Below are positions 1-9,600 of a DNA stretch of 64,000 nucleotides, piece after piece. The notes beneath the pieces were generated by a model. That model was not told the DNA's origin and did not search any database. It saw nothing but the letters and a program-made list of their open reading frames with translations. Both the position numbers and the translations under genes were made by a program. The stretch covers positions 186,001 through 250,000 of the forward strand of contig NZ_JAMXLR010000003.1 of assembly GCF_024054565.1 (NCBI RefSeq), given 5' to 3'. Within the stretch, counting starts at the first letter, position 1. Every line of letters begins with the position of its first letter. Source of the stretch: Aeoliella straminimaris (lineage in GTDB: Bacteria > Planctomycetota > Planctomycetia > Pirellulales > Lacipirellulaceae).

Positions 1-2343
1 CACAGTGCTACGAAGAAGCATTCCTTCCGGTTGCTGTTCAAGAACCAATACGGACCTTCCCAGCTCGAGTTTCCGCTTTTCGGTGATACCGGAACCGTCG
101 ACGAGTTCAATACCATTGTCTTACGTGCGGGCGCCAACGATGGATATACGTGGGATGCCGCGAAGTATACCGAGCAGTACACCCGCGACGAATTCGGACG
201 CAGCCTGCAACGCGCGATTGGTAGCCCCAGTGCTCACGGCACCTTCGTGCATCTCTACATAAACGGGGTGTACTGGGGGCTCTACAATCCGGTCGAGCGC
301 CCAGATAGCGAGTTTGCGGCGAGTTACTTTGGTGGCGATGCCGACAACTGGGACGCAATCCACGTGGCAGAAGCCCAGGCCGGTGATTTTGTCGCGTGGG
401 ATGCAATGTTTGCCAAAACGGCGCTGGCAGGTTCGTCGCTGACTGACTACATGGAGTTACAGGGAAAAGATCTCGACGGCACCCGCGATCCCGCCATCGC
501 GCCGCTGCTCAACGTGCAGAGCTACGTGGACTACATCATGCTGAACGTGTGGGGCGGCAACTGGGATTGGCCTTTTAAGAACTTCTGGGCCGGACGCAAT
601 CGCGACCCGGCCACTACCACTGGTTTCGAGTTCTTCACCTGGGATTTCGAGAATACCATCGGAAATAACCGGGGCCGATCTCCACTTGATGCCACCACGC
701 TCGACCAGGATTTCACCGGTAGTAGAAACGCTGGGCAACCGCATAGCAATCTGCAAACAAACGAAGAGTACCGCATTTTGTTCGCCGATCGAATTCATCG
801 GGCTTTCTTCAACGATGGTGCATTGACGCCCGATAATTTGGTTCAGCGTTACCAGCAGCTCGCAGATCACGTCGAGCGCGCAATCGTTGGCGAGTCGGCG
901 CGCTGGGGAGATACAAAGCACAGTACGCCGCTTACGCTTGCGGAGTGGACCACTGAGCGCGATTGGATACTTAACACCTACCTGCCGCAGCGTTCGGACA
1001 TCGTCTTGCAGGAATTTCGGGATTTCAATCTGTATCCAGATACCGATGCTCCCACATACAACCAACACGGTGGACAGGTACCGAGTGGGTTCGACGTGGT
1101 CCTTTCTGCCCCATCAGGCACAATCTACTACACACTGGACGGATCGGACCCACGAGAAATCGGTGGAGCGATCAGCGGCTCGGCCATCCAATACACCGGC
1201 CAGCCAATCGATCTTACGGCAGCAACCACAATTCGCACCCGGGCACTTGATCAGGGAGAATGGTCTGCGATCAACGCAACTACCTTTACCGTAGAGACTC
1301 CTGCCAACTCGTCAAACCTCCGTGTCACCGAGTTGCACTACAACCCCTTGGCGCCGAGCGCCGCCGAAATCGCCGCCGGGTTTACCGACAACGAAGAGTT
1401 CGAGTTTGTCGAACTTCTTAATACGTCGGCCGAACCCATCGAACTACAGCATGTCGAATTGACTACTGCCGTGGAGTTTGCCTTTCACGACCCCACCGTC
1501 TTGGCGCCTGGGGAACGGGCCGTGGTAGTTGAGAACCAATCGGCGTTCGAGTTCCGATACGGGACCTCAGTGCGCGTTCTTGGGCAGTGGTCTGGTCGCT
1601 TGAGTAATGGTGGTGAGACGGTATTGCTAGAAGATCGCGAAGCAGCAATCATTCAGTCCTTTGCCTATGAAGATGGCGACGATCTGGGCGAAGAGGCCTG
1701 GCCCACTTCGCCTGACGGCATGGGGCCTTCGCTGGTGGTCGTTGATACGGATGGCGATTACAACGACGGCCTCAATTGGCGAGCCTCACGCACGTTGCAC
1801 GGCACTCCTGGAGGTGATGAAACTAGCGATTTGATGGGCGACTACAACTCCGACTTTGTCGTTGATCAGCTAGACTACTCGGTGTGGCGCGAGTCGTTTG
1901 GTTCCACTACCGACTTGCGGGCTGACGGCAATGGCGATGGCGTTGTGATGCTTGCTGACTACACCGTTTGGCGCAACAACCTGGGAGCCTATGTGCCACC
2001 CGCAGTGGCAATTGTTTCCACGACTACGAGCCCTCAGCCGGTTTTATCCGGGTCTGTGGCCACCAGCGATCGCTCCTCCCCTGCACCGACTTGGCCCGTC
2101 GCTCTTTCAACTAGCGCCCCCTGCGACGACACCAGCAGCGAAAAAGCTTTCGAGGCCCTGGCAATTTCTCTGCCAGCCAACGATTCTCAACTGTTGTTAC
2201 TGTTGACGGATGATAAGTTTGCAGTAGATGCCTTCGAAACTGCATTTGGGGAGTTTGCACCTGATCATGCGGTCCATCTTACTGAAGATGAGTTCTCAGC
2301 ATTTGCCCTGTTCCAACCCGAAGACTGGTCCAGCGATCTTTAG
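1..2343 (+). CDS. CotH kinase family / lamin-tail / dockerin secreted protein (5' end outside window)
   Basis: The reading frame is open from base 1, so the N-terminus lies upstream of the window. The visible part begins inside a CotH-type (spore-coat kinase-like) domain, recognisable by FRLLFKNQYG and by YINGVYWGLYNPVERPD near residue 85. A chitobiase C-terminal-type beta domain (GTIYYTLDGSDP) follows at about residues 350-430. Next is a lamin-tail domain (VTELHYNPL, EFEFVELLNTS) at about 440-590, and a dockerin-like double EF-hand (GDYNSDFVVDQLDYSVW, GDGVVMLADYTVW) at about 610-665. The rest is a low-complexity tail. This order is typical of planctomycete secreted multidomain proteins. The cellular role is unknown; surface or extracellular location is inferred. 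The stop codon lies inside the first copy of an 18-bp motif that recurs at 4429 and 5974. Confidence 0.88.
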   Translation, partial: HSATKKHSFRLLFKNQYGPSQLEFPLFGDTGTVDEFNTIVLRAGANDGYTWDAAKYTEQYTRDEFGRSLQRAIGSPSAHGTFVHLYINGVYWGLYNPVERPDSEFAASYFGGDADNWDAIHVAEAQAGDFVAWDAMFAKTALAGSSLTDYMELQGKDLDGTRDPAIAPLLNVQSYVDYIMLNVWGGNWDWPFKNFWAGRNRDPATTTGFEFFTWDFENTIGNNRGRSPLDATTLDQDFTGSRNAGQPHSNLQTNEEYRILFADRIHRAFFNDGALTPDNLVQRYQQLADHVERAIVGESARWGDTKHSTPLTLAEWTTERDWILNTYLPQRSDIVLQEFRDFNLYPDTDAPTYNQHGGQVPSGFDVVLSAPSGTIYYTLDGSDPREIGGAISGSAIQYTGQPIDLTAATTIRTRALDQGEWSAINATTFTVETPANSSNLRVTELHYNPLAPSAAEIAAGFTDNEEFEFVELLNTSAEPIELQHVELTTAVEFAFHDPTVLAPGERAVVVENQSAFEFRYGTSVRVLGQWSGRLSNGGETVLLEDREAAIIQSFAYEDGDDLGEEAWPTSPDGMGPSLVVVDTDGDYNDGLNWRASRTLHGTPGGDETSDLMGDYNSDFVVDQLDYSVWRESFGSTTDLRADGNGDGVVMLADYTVWRNNLGAYVPPAVAIVSTTTSPQPVLSGSVATSDRSSPAPTWPVALSTSAPCDDTSSEKAFEALAISLPANDSQLLLLLTDDKFAVDAFETAFGEFAPDHAVHLTEDEFSAFALFQPEDWSSDL

Positions 2344-2610
2344 TTCATTCCTTTATACATCGGAGATCGCAAATTCAAACCGAATGAGTCTGTGGACGAC
2401 AAGAGGATCAAATCCACCATCGAACTGTCGCTACGTGAGATATGACCAAGATCGCGACATCGGCGCGCAGCGGTAGCACAGATTGCATTTGACGGCACGC
2501 ACTTGCGCGGCGCGTTCCAGACAAACAACCGGCAGATGCCGCTGACCCTCGTGGAACTGGACAGTCAACCGAAACCGATCCCCCGGCTGCCCCGCCTCCA
2601 GCGTTTGCGG
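2330..2610 (+). repeat. Leader repeat, copy 1 (about 280 bp, in front of the RHS tip)
   Basis: This segment aligns along its whole length with 5974-6255, with scattered substitutions and 1-base gaps. Shared blocks include CTGTCGCTACGTGAGATATG and GGCGCGCAGCGGTAGCACAG. It starts at CCAGCGATCTTTAGTTCA, overlapping the stop codon of the CotH-type gene, and runs into the RHS core codons. The downstream half is open in the RHS frame from 2446. The upstream half contains stops in that frame, so only part of the repeat can be coding. Confidence 0.8.
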
Positions 2611-3360
2611 GCTCGGTTCTACGACCCAGCCACCGGGCGATTCAATCGGCTCGATCCCTTTGCAGGCGTGGTGTCCGACCCGCAGTCGTACCACAAGTAT
2701 TTGTATACGCACGGCGATCCAGTGAGCCAAGTAGATCCAAGTGGGTTGCGAACGTTCGCGGAGCGTTACTGGCGACCTGTTGAGCGAGAAACTGCGGCGG
2801 TCTATGCCCTGGACCACCCAACCGCTTGTGCCGGGACAGTGGTACTTCCTTCCGGCAGGACGCGGGCAGCTTGCACCTTTGGTCGATGGGCTCGAGTTGG
2901 GCTTAACCCTCGATTGAAGCCGGACATTTTAAATCATGTCGATCGTAAGTTTCTGGAGATCAAACCGCTGACCGAGTATGGTTTGCAGGCTGGGCCCGTT
3001 CAACTCCTGATGTACTCGGCCTCGCTCTTCCCGTATGGGTATTTTCCGGGCTACGAGTGGATACCATCGACCAACCTGATCTTCGTCCCTAAACCAGCAG
3101 TATTCTACAACTTTGGCGGTTTAGTGTTGTACACTGAAAAGATACAATTGCAGACACGGTTGGCCGTGCTTACCAGTGTAGTTGCCGTCCGGGAACTCTT
3201 TCGAAATCCGGCTCTTCTTCGCTTTCTAAATCAGGGGACTTTACAACCAGCGTTTGCGTCGGCAAGAGCTCTCGCTCGCTCTGCGGCAGCGTATTCGTCC
3301 GCGAGAAGTCAGCAAAGCCCCGCAATTATTCCGATTGGTGGAGGGATTGCCATTGCATGA
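2503..3360 (+). CDS. Orphan RHS core tip with nuclease-like C-terminal toxin domain
   Basis: A truncated RHS protein. Only the last part of the RHS core remains: RARFYDPATGRFNRLDPF at about residues 36-53 and GDPVSQVDPSG at 71-81. The large YD-repeat shell is absent. After the core comes a variable C-terminal domain with a PD-(D/E)XK-like signature: D141 in KPDIL, then E152-x-K154 in LEIKP, then Q167 in VQLLMY. This suggests a restriction-endonuclease-fold toxin. The tail after about residue 215 is hydrophobic and low-complexity. The frame is open from 2446. The start is uncertain (TTG at 2503 or a later in-frame ATG), and it may be silent until recombined into a full RHS gene. It overlaps the next gene by 4 bases (ATGA). 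Toxin function is inferred. Confidence 0.72.
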   Translation: MRGAFQTNNRQMPLTLVELDSQPKPIPRLPRLQRLRARFYDPATGRFNRLDPFAGVVSDPQSYHKYLYTHGDPVSQVDPSGLRTFAERYWRPVERETAAVYALDHPTACAGTVVLPSGRTRAACTFGRWARVGLNPRLKPDILNHVDRKFLEIKPLTEYGLQAGPVQLLMYSASLFPYGYFPGYEWIPSTNLIFVPKPAVFYNFGGLVLYTEKIQLQTRLAVLTSVVAVRELFRNPALLRFLNQGTLQPAFASARALARSAAAYSSARSQQSPAIIPIGGGIAIA

Positions 3361-4412
3361 GTAAATTCACTGCCTTGTATGCATTCGTCGTCGCCTCAGA
3401 ACCCGTTGGCAAATTACTTGATGGCGTGATCAACGTTTTCGCCGGTTGTCGTAATTTAGCCCCGACCACGCTGCGCCTGCCCGACTCAACAATTACTCCC
3501 CTCACAAAAGATGTTCTAGATTTCACTGCTACAGTATCGGGAGCTACCGTGGAGCTTATCGGACCTCGCGCAACCTATCACGCCACTTGGGCGTATGGTC
3601 GGAAGGCGACGCACCCGTATCTTACTGCTCACCTTCGCGTTGAACAGAACGAGCTGAGTGCACTGGACAAATCGTTCGTCAAACTTGGTCAGGTTCTCAA
3701 AAGTCCCTACTCATTTATCGATACAACCGACTCGCTAAAATGGGAAGAGGATCGCTATTCACTAGGAGTGCCATTTTCAGCAAAAGCATTGTTCGGATTG
3801 TATTGGTTCAATCAGATCGGCTCAGAGTTGGCCCAGGAGTTTGAACCCTCGGCCGAAACGCTCGACTTACTAACATCGTACACGCCATGTGTCGACGGCA
3901 CTCAGTGTTTCCATGCAAAAAGACATCCTGGCGGCAATGTTGAACCAGCCCTGATTGCGGCAATCGTCCGTGACGCCAATATATTTGAGAAGTACGATCC
4001 TAAGGCCGCCTTCAGCTGTGTTCCATTCGAGTTTGACTTGAGCAGGATCCGGAGTATTCCAGAGCCGTACGGAGAGGTGGTGCTCAATGATGTCACAGTG
4101 CGTACATACCAGCGAACTGAAGACTTGCGGCGTTACGGGTTCTTGCTACCGCTGCCCAATGGATTTGAATTCATGTTCCTTGTGCAGCCTAAGTACTGCG
4201 AGTTGCTGGGCCTATCAGTAAACGACATGCTCGTGTTGCCTGTCCAATCTCAGCTGAAGCATCTGGTCACAACTCAGATAGATGCAGCATTCGAGGAGAT
4301 ACCAGATTTAAACACCCTAGATAGAGTGCGGGAGGCTCACAAGCGTGGAAGCATTGGTTTATCTCCAGCGATTTTATCATACGTTCTCAACCAGTACCTC
4401 GGTGGCGCTTGA
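3357..4412 (+). CDS. Candidate immunity protein of the RHS tip
   Basis: 351 residues, starting at the ATG that overlaps the RHS stop codon in an ATGA arrangement, so the two are probably co-translated. I do not recognise the family with certainty. The protein has no signal peptide and no long membrane segment and appears cytosolic. Recognisable stretches include ATYHATWAYG near residue 75 and FSAKALFGLYWFNQIGSE near 140. A tightly overlapping gene directly after a polymorphic toxin C-terminus is normally its antidote, so immunity is inferred from position alone. It is longer than most immunity proteins, which leaves room for another accessory role. Confidence 0.65.
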   Translation: MSKFTALYAFVVASEPVGKLLDGVINVFAGCRNLAPTTLRLPDSTITPLTKDVLDFTATVSGATVELIGPRATYHATWAYGRKATHPYLTAHLRVEQNELSALDKSFVKLGQVLKSPYSFIDTTDSLKWEEDRYSLGVPFSAKALFGLYWFNQIGSELAQEFEPSAETLDLLTSYTPCVDGTQCFHAKRHPGGNVEPALIAAIVRDANIFEKYDPKAAFSCVPFEFDLSRIRSIPEPYGEVVLNDVTVRTYQRTEDLRRYGFLLPLPNGFEFMFLVQPKYCELLGLSVNDMLVLPVQSQLKHLVTTQIDAAFEEIPDLNTLDRVREAHKRGSIGLSPAILSYVLNQYLGGA

Positions 4413-4428
4413 CTATCCCTGTACTGGA

Positions 4429-4446
4429 CCAGCGATATACAGTTCA
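4429..4446 (+). repeat. 18-bp motif, copy 2, left of the IS
   Basis: CCAGCGATATACAGTTCA matches 16 of 18 bases of the copy at 5974-5991 and also resembles the start of the repeat at 2330. It lies 4 bases outside the left inverted repeat of the IS701-like element, and the copy at 5974 lies 4 bases outside the right one. The pair could be a product of recombination at the leader repeat rather than a transposition duplication. Confidence 0.65.
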
Positions 4447-4450
4447 CTCT

Positions 4451-5969
4451 GTACTTCGACTGTTTTACTTGTATTGCATCGCCATAACCCGTTCTGGTAT
4501 CACTCCTTCCGGTGATCGAACTTCCATGGAAGGAGATTGACGATGGAACGTCGTTTCGAAGTGCGAAGGGATGAATTGTTGGCTGAGTGTGAGGTCGCTC
4601 CGGCCGTTTTTCGGGATGTAATCGAGCGTTTGGAACGATTTATGGAGCCGTTTACCTGTCACTTGGTGCGATCTGAGCAGGTGGAGCATGCTTCGACTTA
4701 TGTCCACGGATTGCTCTCGGACGTGAAGCGAAAGAACGTCGAGTCGATCGCTTATCGGCACGACCAGGTGCGTATCGGCTTGCAACGCTTTATCGGCTTC
4801 GCCAACTGGGACGACGCTCCGCTGCGGGAAGAACTCGCCCGGCAAGTGGGAGAGCACCTGGGCGAAGCGGACGGTGTCATTGTGTTCGACCCCTCTTCGT
4901 TTCCTAAAAAGGGAAACGCATCGGTCGGGGTACAGCGACAATGGTCGGGACGACTGGGCAAGATCGACAACTGCCAGATTGGCGTTTACATGGGATATGC
5001 CTCGAGCCAAGAGCACGCTTTGGTGGATATGCGGCTGTATCTTCCCAAAGATTGGGCCAAAGACAAAGCTCGACGACAGAAGGCGGGGGTGCCGAAGGAG
5101 ATTCGCTATCGTAGTCGCCATGCGTTGTGTTTGCAGATGCTTGCCGAGAAAGGAACGCTGCTGCCTCACCAATGGATTGCCGGCGACGACGAGATGGGCC
5201 GTCCTTACCATTTTCGCCGAGATTTGCAGGAGTTGGGCGAGTCGTACTTGCTGGCGATTCCTTCCAATACACTGATTCGAGATCTCGATACCGGTCCCCC
5301 GACGTATTCGGGAAAGGGCCATCCCCCCAAGCGTCCGTGGCAACAAGTTCAGACCTGGCGTGAGGTTCTTTTGGACAGCGACTGGACACAGATCGAGGTT
5401 CGTGCTGGAAAAAAGGTCCGCTGAGCGTCGACATTGTCAAACGCCGTGTCGCGCCTCGCACTGATCAGCGTCGAGAAGCTCCACCGGAAACGCTGGTGGT
5501 TGTTCGTCGCACAAGCGAGGACGGCGCCGTGGAGCACGATTACTATTTGTCGAATGCGAGTCCAGAGACGCCGTTGAAAGAATTTGCGAGGGTGGCGAAG
5601 GCGGCACATCGTATCGAGGAGTGTTTTCAGCGCAGCAAGAGCGAGGCCGGCTTGGCCGACTACGAAGTTCGCAACTGGAAGGGCTGGCATCATCATCAAA
5701 CGCTTTCGCTCGTCGCAACCTGGTTTATCGTGTGTGAAGCACGACGGGGGAAAAAAATGGACCCCGGCCATTACCATCCCTCAAATCCGAGAGGGAATCG
5801 CCATGATTCTCCACGACGAATGCGCCTGCCACCAACCGGCACGCCTCGCCCGGGAACGAAAGCGACGTCTTCAGAGAAACCAGCTTGCCAAGTTCTATCA
5901 CTGGATGCAGCATAAACGATTAGCAGCATTGTGTTTCGAGAGAAGGAATATCTAAAACAGTCGAAGTAC
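4451..5969 (+). mobile_element. IS701-family insertion sequence (about 1.5 kb)
   Basis: The element is bounded by a perfect 17-bp terminal inverted repeat: GTACTTCGACTGTTTTA at 4451-4467 and its reverse complement at 5953-5969. The right repeat overlaps the transposase stop codon. It carries one transposase gene. The 4-base flanks differ (CTCT on the left, TAGG on the right), so no target duplication is visible. This fits an old insertion or later recombination between flanking repeats. Confidence 0.8.
4543..5955 (+). pseudogene. IS701-family DDE transposase, split over two frames (two shifts)
   Basis: ATG at 4543 follows AAGGAG by 8 bases. The first part (4543-5424) carries the IS701 signature FDPSSFPKKG with SVGVQRQWSG and the first catalytic Asp, then AGDDEMG with the second. 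It would end at TGA 5422 in the original frame. Homologous sequence continues in the -1 frame from the A-run at 5409-5414 (KGPLSVDIVKRR, DYYLSN, catalytic Glu region RIEECFQRSKSEAGL, WHHHQTLSL). It then returns to the first frame at the A7 run 5751-5757 (KKWTPAITIPQIREG) and ends at 5955. The first change sits on an in-frame A-AAA-AAG heptamer, so programmed -1 frameshifting is possible. The second needs +1 and is more easily an indel. Either a recoded gene or a decayed one; annotated as broken. Confidence 0.75.
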
Positions 5970-5973
5970 TAGG

Positions 5974-6255
5974 CCAGCGATATTTAGTTCAGTGGTTTGT
6001 ACATCGAGATACGCAAGTTGATAACCGGAAAGTCCGTGGACAACAAGCGGATCAAAGCCATAACTTAACTGTCGCTACGTGAGATATGAGCAAGATCACG
6101 ACATCGGCGCGCAGCGGTAGCACAGTTTGCATTTGGCGGCACGCAGTTGCGCGGCGCGCTTCAGAGAAACAACCGGCAGATGCCGCTGGCCTTCGTGGAA
6201 GTGGACAGTCAACTGAAAACGTTCCCCCGGGCTGCCCCGCCTCCAGCGTCTGCGG
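5974..6255 (+). repeat. Leader repeat, copy 2 (about 280 bp, without an RHS tip)
   Basis: Aligns with 2330-2610 from CCAGCGATATTTAGTTCA to the GC-rich block CCCCGCCTCCAGCG. Similarity stops where the RHS core codons begin in copy 1. In the frame corresponding to RHS it encodes a recognisable but diverged version of the leader peptide (NNRQMPLAFVEVDSQ against NNRQMPLTLVELDSQ). This may be the scar of a lost cassette. Confidence 0.78.
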
Positions 6256-6677
6256 CTTGGCACAAGGAGAACCCCGTGGCCAACGCCGACGCAACTCCAG
6301 TCGCGGGCGACGGTTCGCCGGGCGCAAGCGATGGTAGACCTCATGCGGCGTCTGGCCACCAAGACTCGCATGCGAGGCCGATGTTTGTGGCCCTTGCCGA
6401 CCAGCGCGCAGATTGGCTGTGATTCTTGCGCGCGAGCGTGTGGAACTCGCACTCTCTGTTAACCAGAACTAGTTTTTCAGGGAAGCCTATACTTCGATCA
6501 GAATAGACCCAAAGGGACTCCGAATCGGTAGGTCCCTTGCTCTCAATAACTTGAGTCTCTGCGCTCATGCGCGCATTTTCACGAAGAGGGTTGTGTTCGG
6601 GGAGGACGGTGTAATAGGTTCGCTGCGCGCGAATCTTGTCCGGCCCGCAGGTATCGGTTGCTCCAGGGTCGAGCTGA
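6256..6677. other. Intergenic stretch after leader repeat copy 2
   Basis: No convincing coding sequence, RNA gene or terminator was seen between the repeat and the end of the minus-strand dockerin gene. Short open frames here have no recognisable domains. Confidence 0.5.
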
Positions 6678-9600
6678 CTACAAGTCACTTCCAAGACGTG
6701 CCTGCATCGAATCCATCTCCGTGGACAGGTTCTCGGCGGCGAACGCTTCGTCGAGCGTGCTGAGATCCGATGGCCCGTAGTCGTCGTCCAGGTCGTCATC
6801 CGCCTGCTGCCATAGCAGCAGGAGTCCGGCGTCGGAGGGAGAAGTGCTGCTCGGGGTGGTGACTGCCATGCCGGGGTCATCCGACTTCTCCCGCTTGGCG
6901 GAGTCCAGACCGTTTAAGCTGAGGCCACCCGCAGTTGGCGCGGCTTGAGAGGAATCGCCCGGTGCTGGAGATTCGGCACTTGGCGAACCAGCGGTCGTGG
7001 GTTCGGACGCGACACGGGCAGACAGCGAGGCCGCGATGGGGGGCGCCGCCGTCTGACCAAAGTGGTTCTTCCAAACTACGTAGTCCTCCGCATCGACCAG
7101 CCCGCTACCATCGCCATCCGCTCCCGCAAAGGGCTCGCCTGCCGCGCCCAACGTGTTCCGCCAGACGACGTAGTCGGCGATGTTCACTACTCCATCTTCG
7201 TTGTAATCGCCGTCGAGTACGGGGCTCACCTCGACGAAGACGGTTGCACTGGTGCTGCCACCATTGCCATCGCTGGCCAGGTAGGTGAAGCTGTCGCTGC
7301 CATCGAAATCGCGGTTCGGGATGTAAGTGATCGTGCCGTCGGGATTGATCAGCGCCAGGCCGAACTCCGGCAGCGATACGGAAGTCACCACAAGTTTGTC
7401 GCCATCGGGATCCGAGTCGTTGGCCAGCACGTCGATTTCGACGGAAAAATCTTCCACCGTGTTGGCAAAGTCGTTCGACGTGGTCGGGTCCTCGTTCACC
7501 GGATTGACGGTCACCGTGACCTGCCGGCTGTCGATCGCTCCGTTGGTGCTCTTGACCGTGTAGTTAAAGTGGTCCTCGCCACTGAAGCCGGCGCCCGGCT
7601 GGTACGTAATGGTGTTGTTGGCGTTGATCACCACACCGCCATGCATGGCGTTGCCAACCTGGGAGACACTGAGCGTGCCCCCCATTTCGAAGTCGTTGGC
7701 CAGCACGTCGATCACCACGGGGGTATCCTCGTCGGTCACGGCGGTGTCGTCCGCCGCTTTGACAATGTCGATGACCTCGACGCCCAAATTCAAGGAACTG
7801 CTGCCGCCGTTGCCGTCACTGGCGAAGATTCGGATGTCGTAGATGTTGTCCTTACCTTTATCGGTGGGCAACTCGTAGTCGGGCGGCGAGTTGAACAAGA
7901 GCTGGCCATCGGGCGTGAGGTTGAAGAAGGCGGAGTCCGAATCATCGTCGAGTTCGTAGGTGACCGTCTGCGCCGGTACATCGTTATCCACGGCGTTCAC
8001 CGTGGTGACGAAGGTTTCGTTCTCGAGAATGCTGACACTGCTTGGCGTGGTGAATACCGGGTTGGTGTTCACCGCGCCCTGCACCTCGACGGTGATTGTC
8101 AGTTCGGCCCAGTCCGATGGCACAGTCGGCCCGCCTGGCAGTGCCGGGTAGCCGGCGGCGAGCAGTGTTGCGGTCGAGGTATCGTTAATCAGGCCACCGG
8201 CGGGCAGGTAACGCAGCGTGATCACCTGGCGGCCCTCGGTATCGAAAGCCACCGAGAAGCTTTGATCGTCCAGCGTGGTGGCAGGTAGCAGTTGGTCGAG
8301 GGTACTCGTGCTGCCGCTGGTGAGGACGCTGCTCCACTCGAAGCGAGGATTGACCGTGGTCAGCGTCTCAAAGCCTGGGAAGTCGAAGCCGCCTGGCACA
8401 TTGGGCTGCCCGGCACGAATGAACTGCATCGCGGTGACTTCGTCGCGGACGTCGGGATCGATGTCCTGTCTGAGTACCGAATCGTCGGCACCGGGCGAAA
8501 ACAGGCTGGGAGCGGCCAGGGTACCGATCTTGTCGCTGGCGGTGTCGGCCACGTTGTCTTCGTACAGCCGGGCGATGGTGCCGCGAGGCAGCCAGTAGCT
8601 TACCTCTTCGGCGTCGTCGTTGAACTCGGAGTTACCGGTGTCGTTGGCCTTCGAGAAATTCCAGAGGACGCCAATCTCGCTGCGGTCATCGATTTCGACC
8701 ATCAACTGATTGGTGCGGGCCGAGGGCTCGTCGTAAAACTCGACAAACGCTTGCAGCACGCTGGCATCGAATCGCACCGGCACGCCAGCCGCAACCTGCA
8801 GGATCGTCTCCGCCCCATCCTCGATGAGCGTCAGGTTACCGGCTTCGAGAAACCGTCCGGCTCCTGCGCGAGCGGTTTTGGTGAACACCCCCTGGTACGT
8901 GCTGGCCACGATGCCGCGGATGGGCTCGTTGCCGATCATCACGGTTTTCGATCGAAACTCGCCTATGTTGAGGCGATTGGCTTCACTGTCTTCATGATTG
9001 TAACCCTCGCCCGAATAGTACAGCAGCTCGCCGGTGGGCGAAACGTGGCTGCCTCCGACGTGGGCGAAATGCCCCTCCTCGAGCTCTACCTCCTTCGTTC
9101 CATGCAGGGTGAGGGAGATGCTGCCTAGCTGTGAGTCGCCCCCGCTGGGCGTCACCGAGACGCGATAGAGATCGATGTAGTCGTCCGGGTCGTCGCCGAT
9201 AGGGCAGATAATGCCCGGACCGCCACCACAATCGTTTCGCGACCCGATCAGGTACAAATCGCCGTTGGTCTGCGTGATAAAATTGAAACTCTGGTGCGAA
9301 CTCGGCACGCTATTGCCCGATGTGCTCTCAATGTAATTTACGGGCCACGGTGCATCCGCTGGTCCAATCTCACCCTCGCGACCGTCGATGTTAGTGGTGC
9401 TCAAGAAGGCGAAAGGACGAGTGGTCATGTAAGGGGTCGGAACCAGTTGACCAGGGTCGAAGTACTCCTGCTGCAGCGGCCCAAAGTTGAAGCCAGGCGC
9501 ATTGAAGTCGGTGAGATTCGAACGATAAAACACGACATCAATGTTGTTCTTGGCAGACAGGGCGAGCAGGAAGGTGCCGTCGTCCATTTTGGTCAAAGCC

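Noticed and set aside
4447-5973. Target-site duplication of the IS701-like element
   Set aside because: The immediate 4-base flanks differ (CTCT and TAGG). The 18-bp similarity further out belongs to the leader repeat and is too long for an IS701 duplication.
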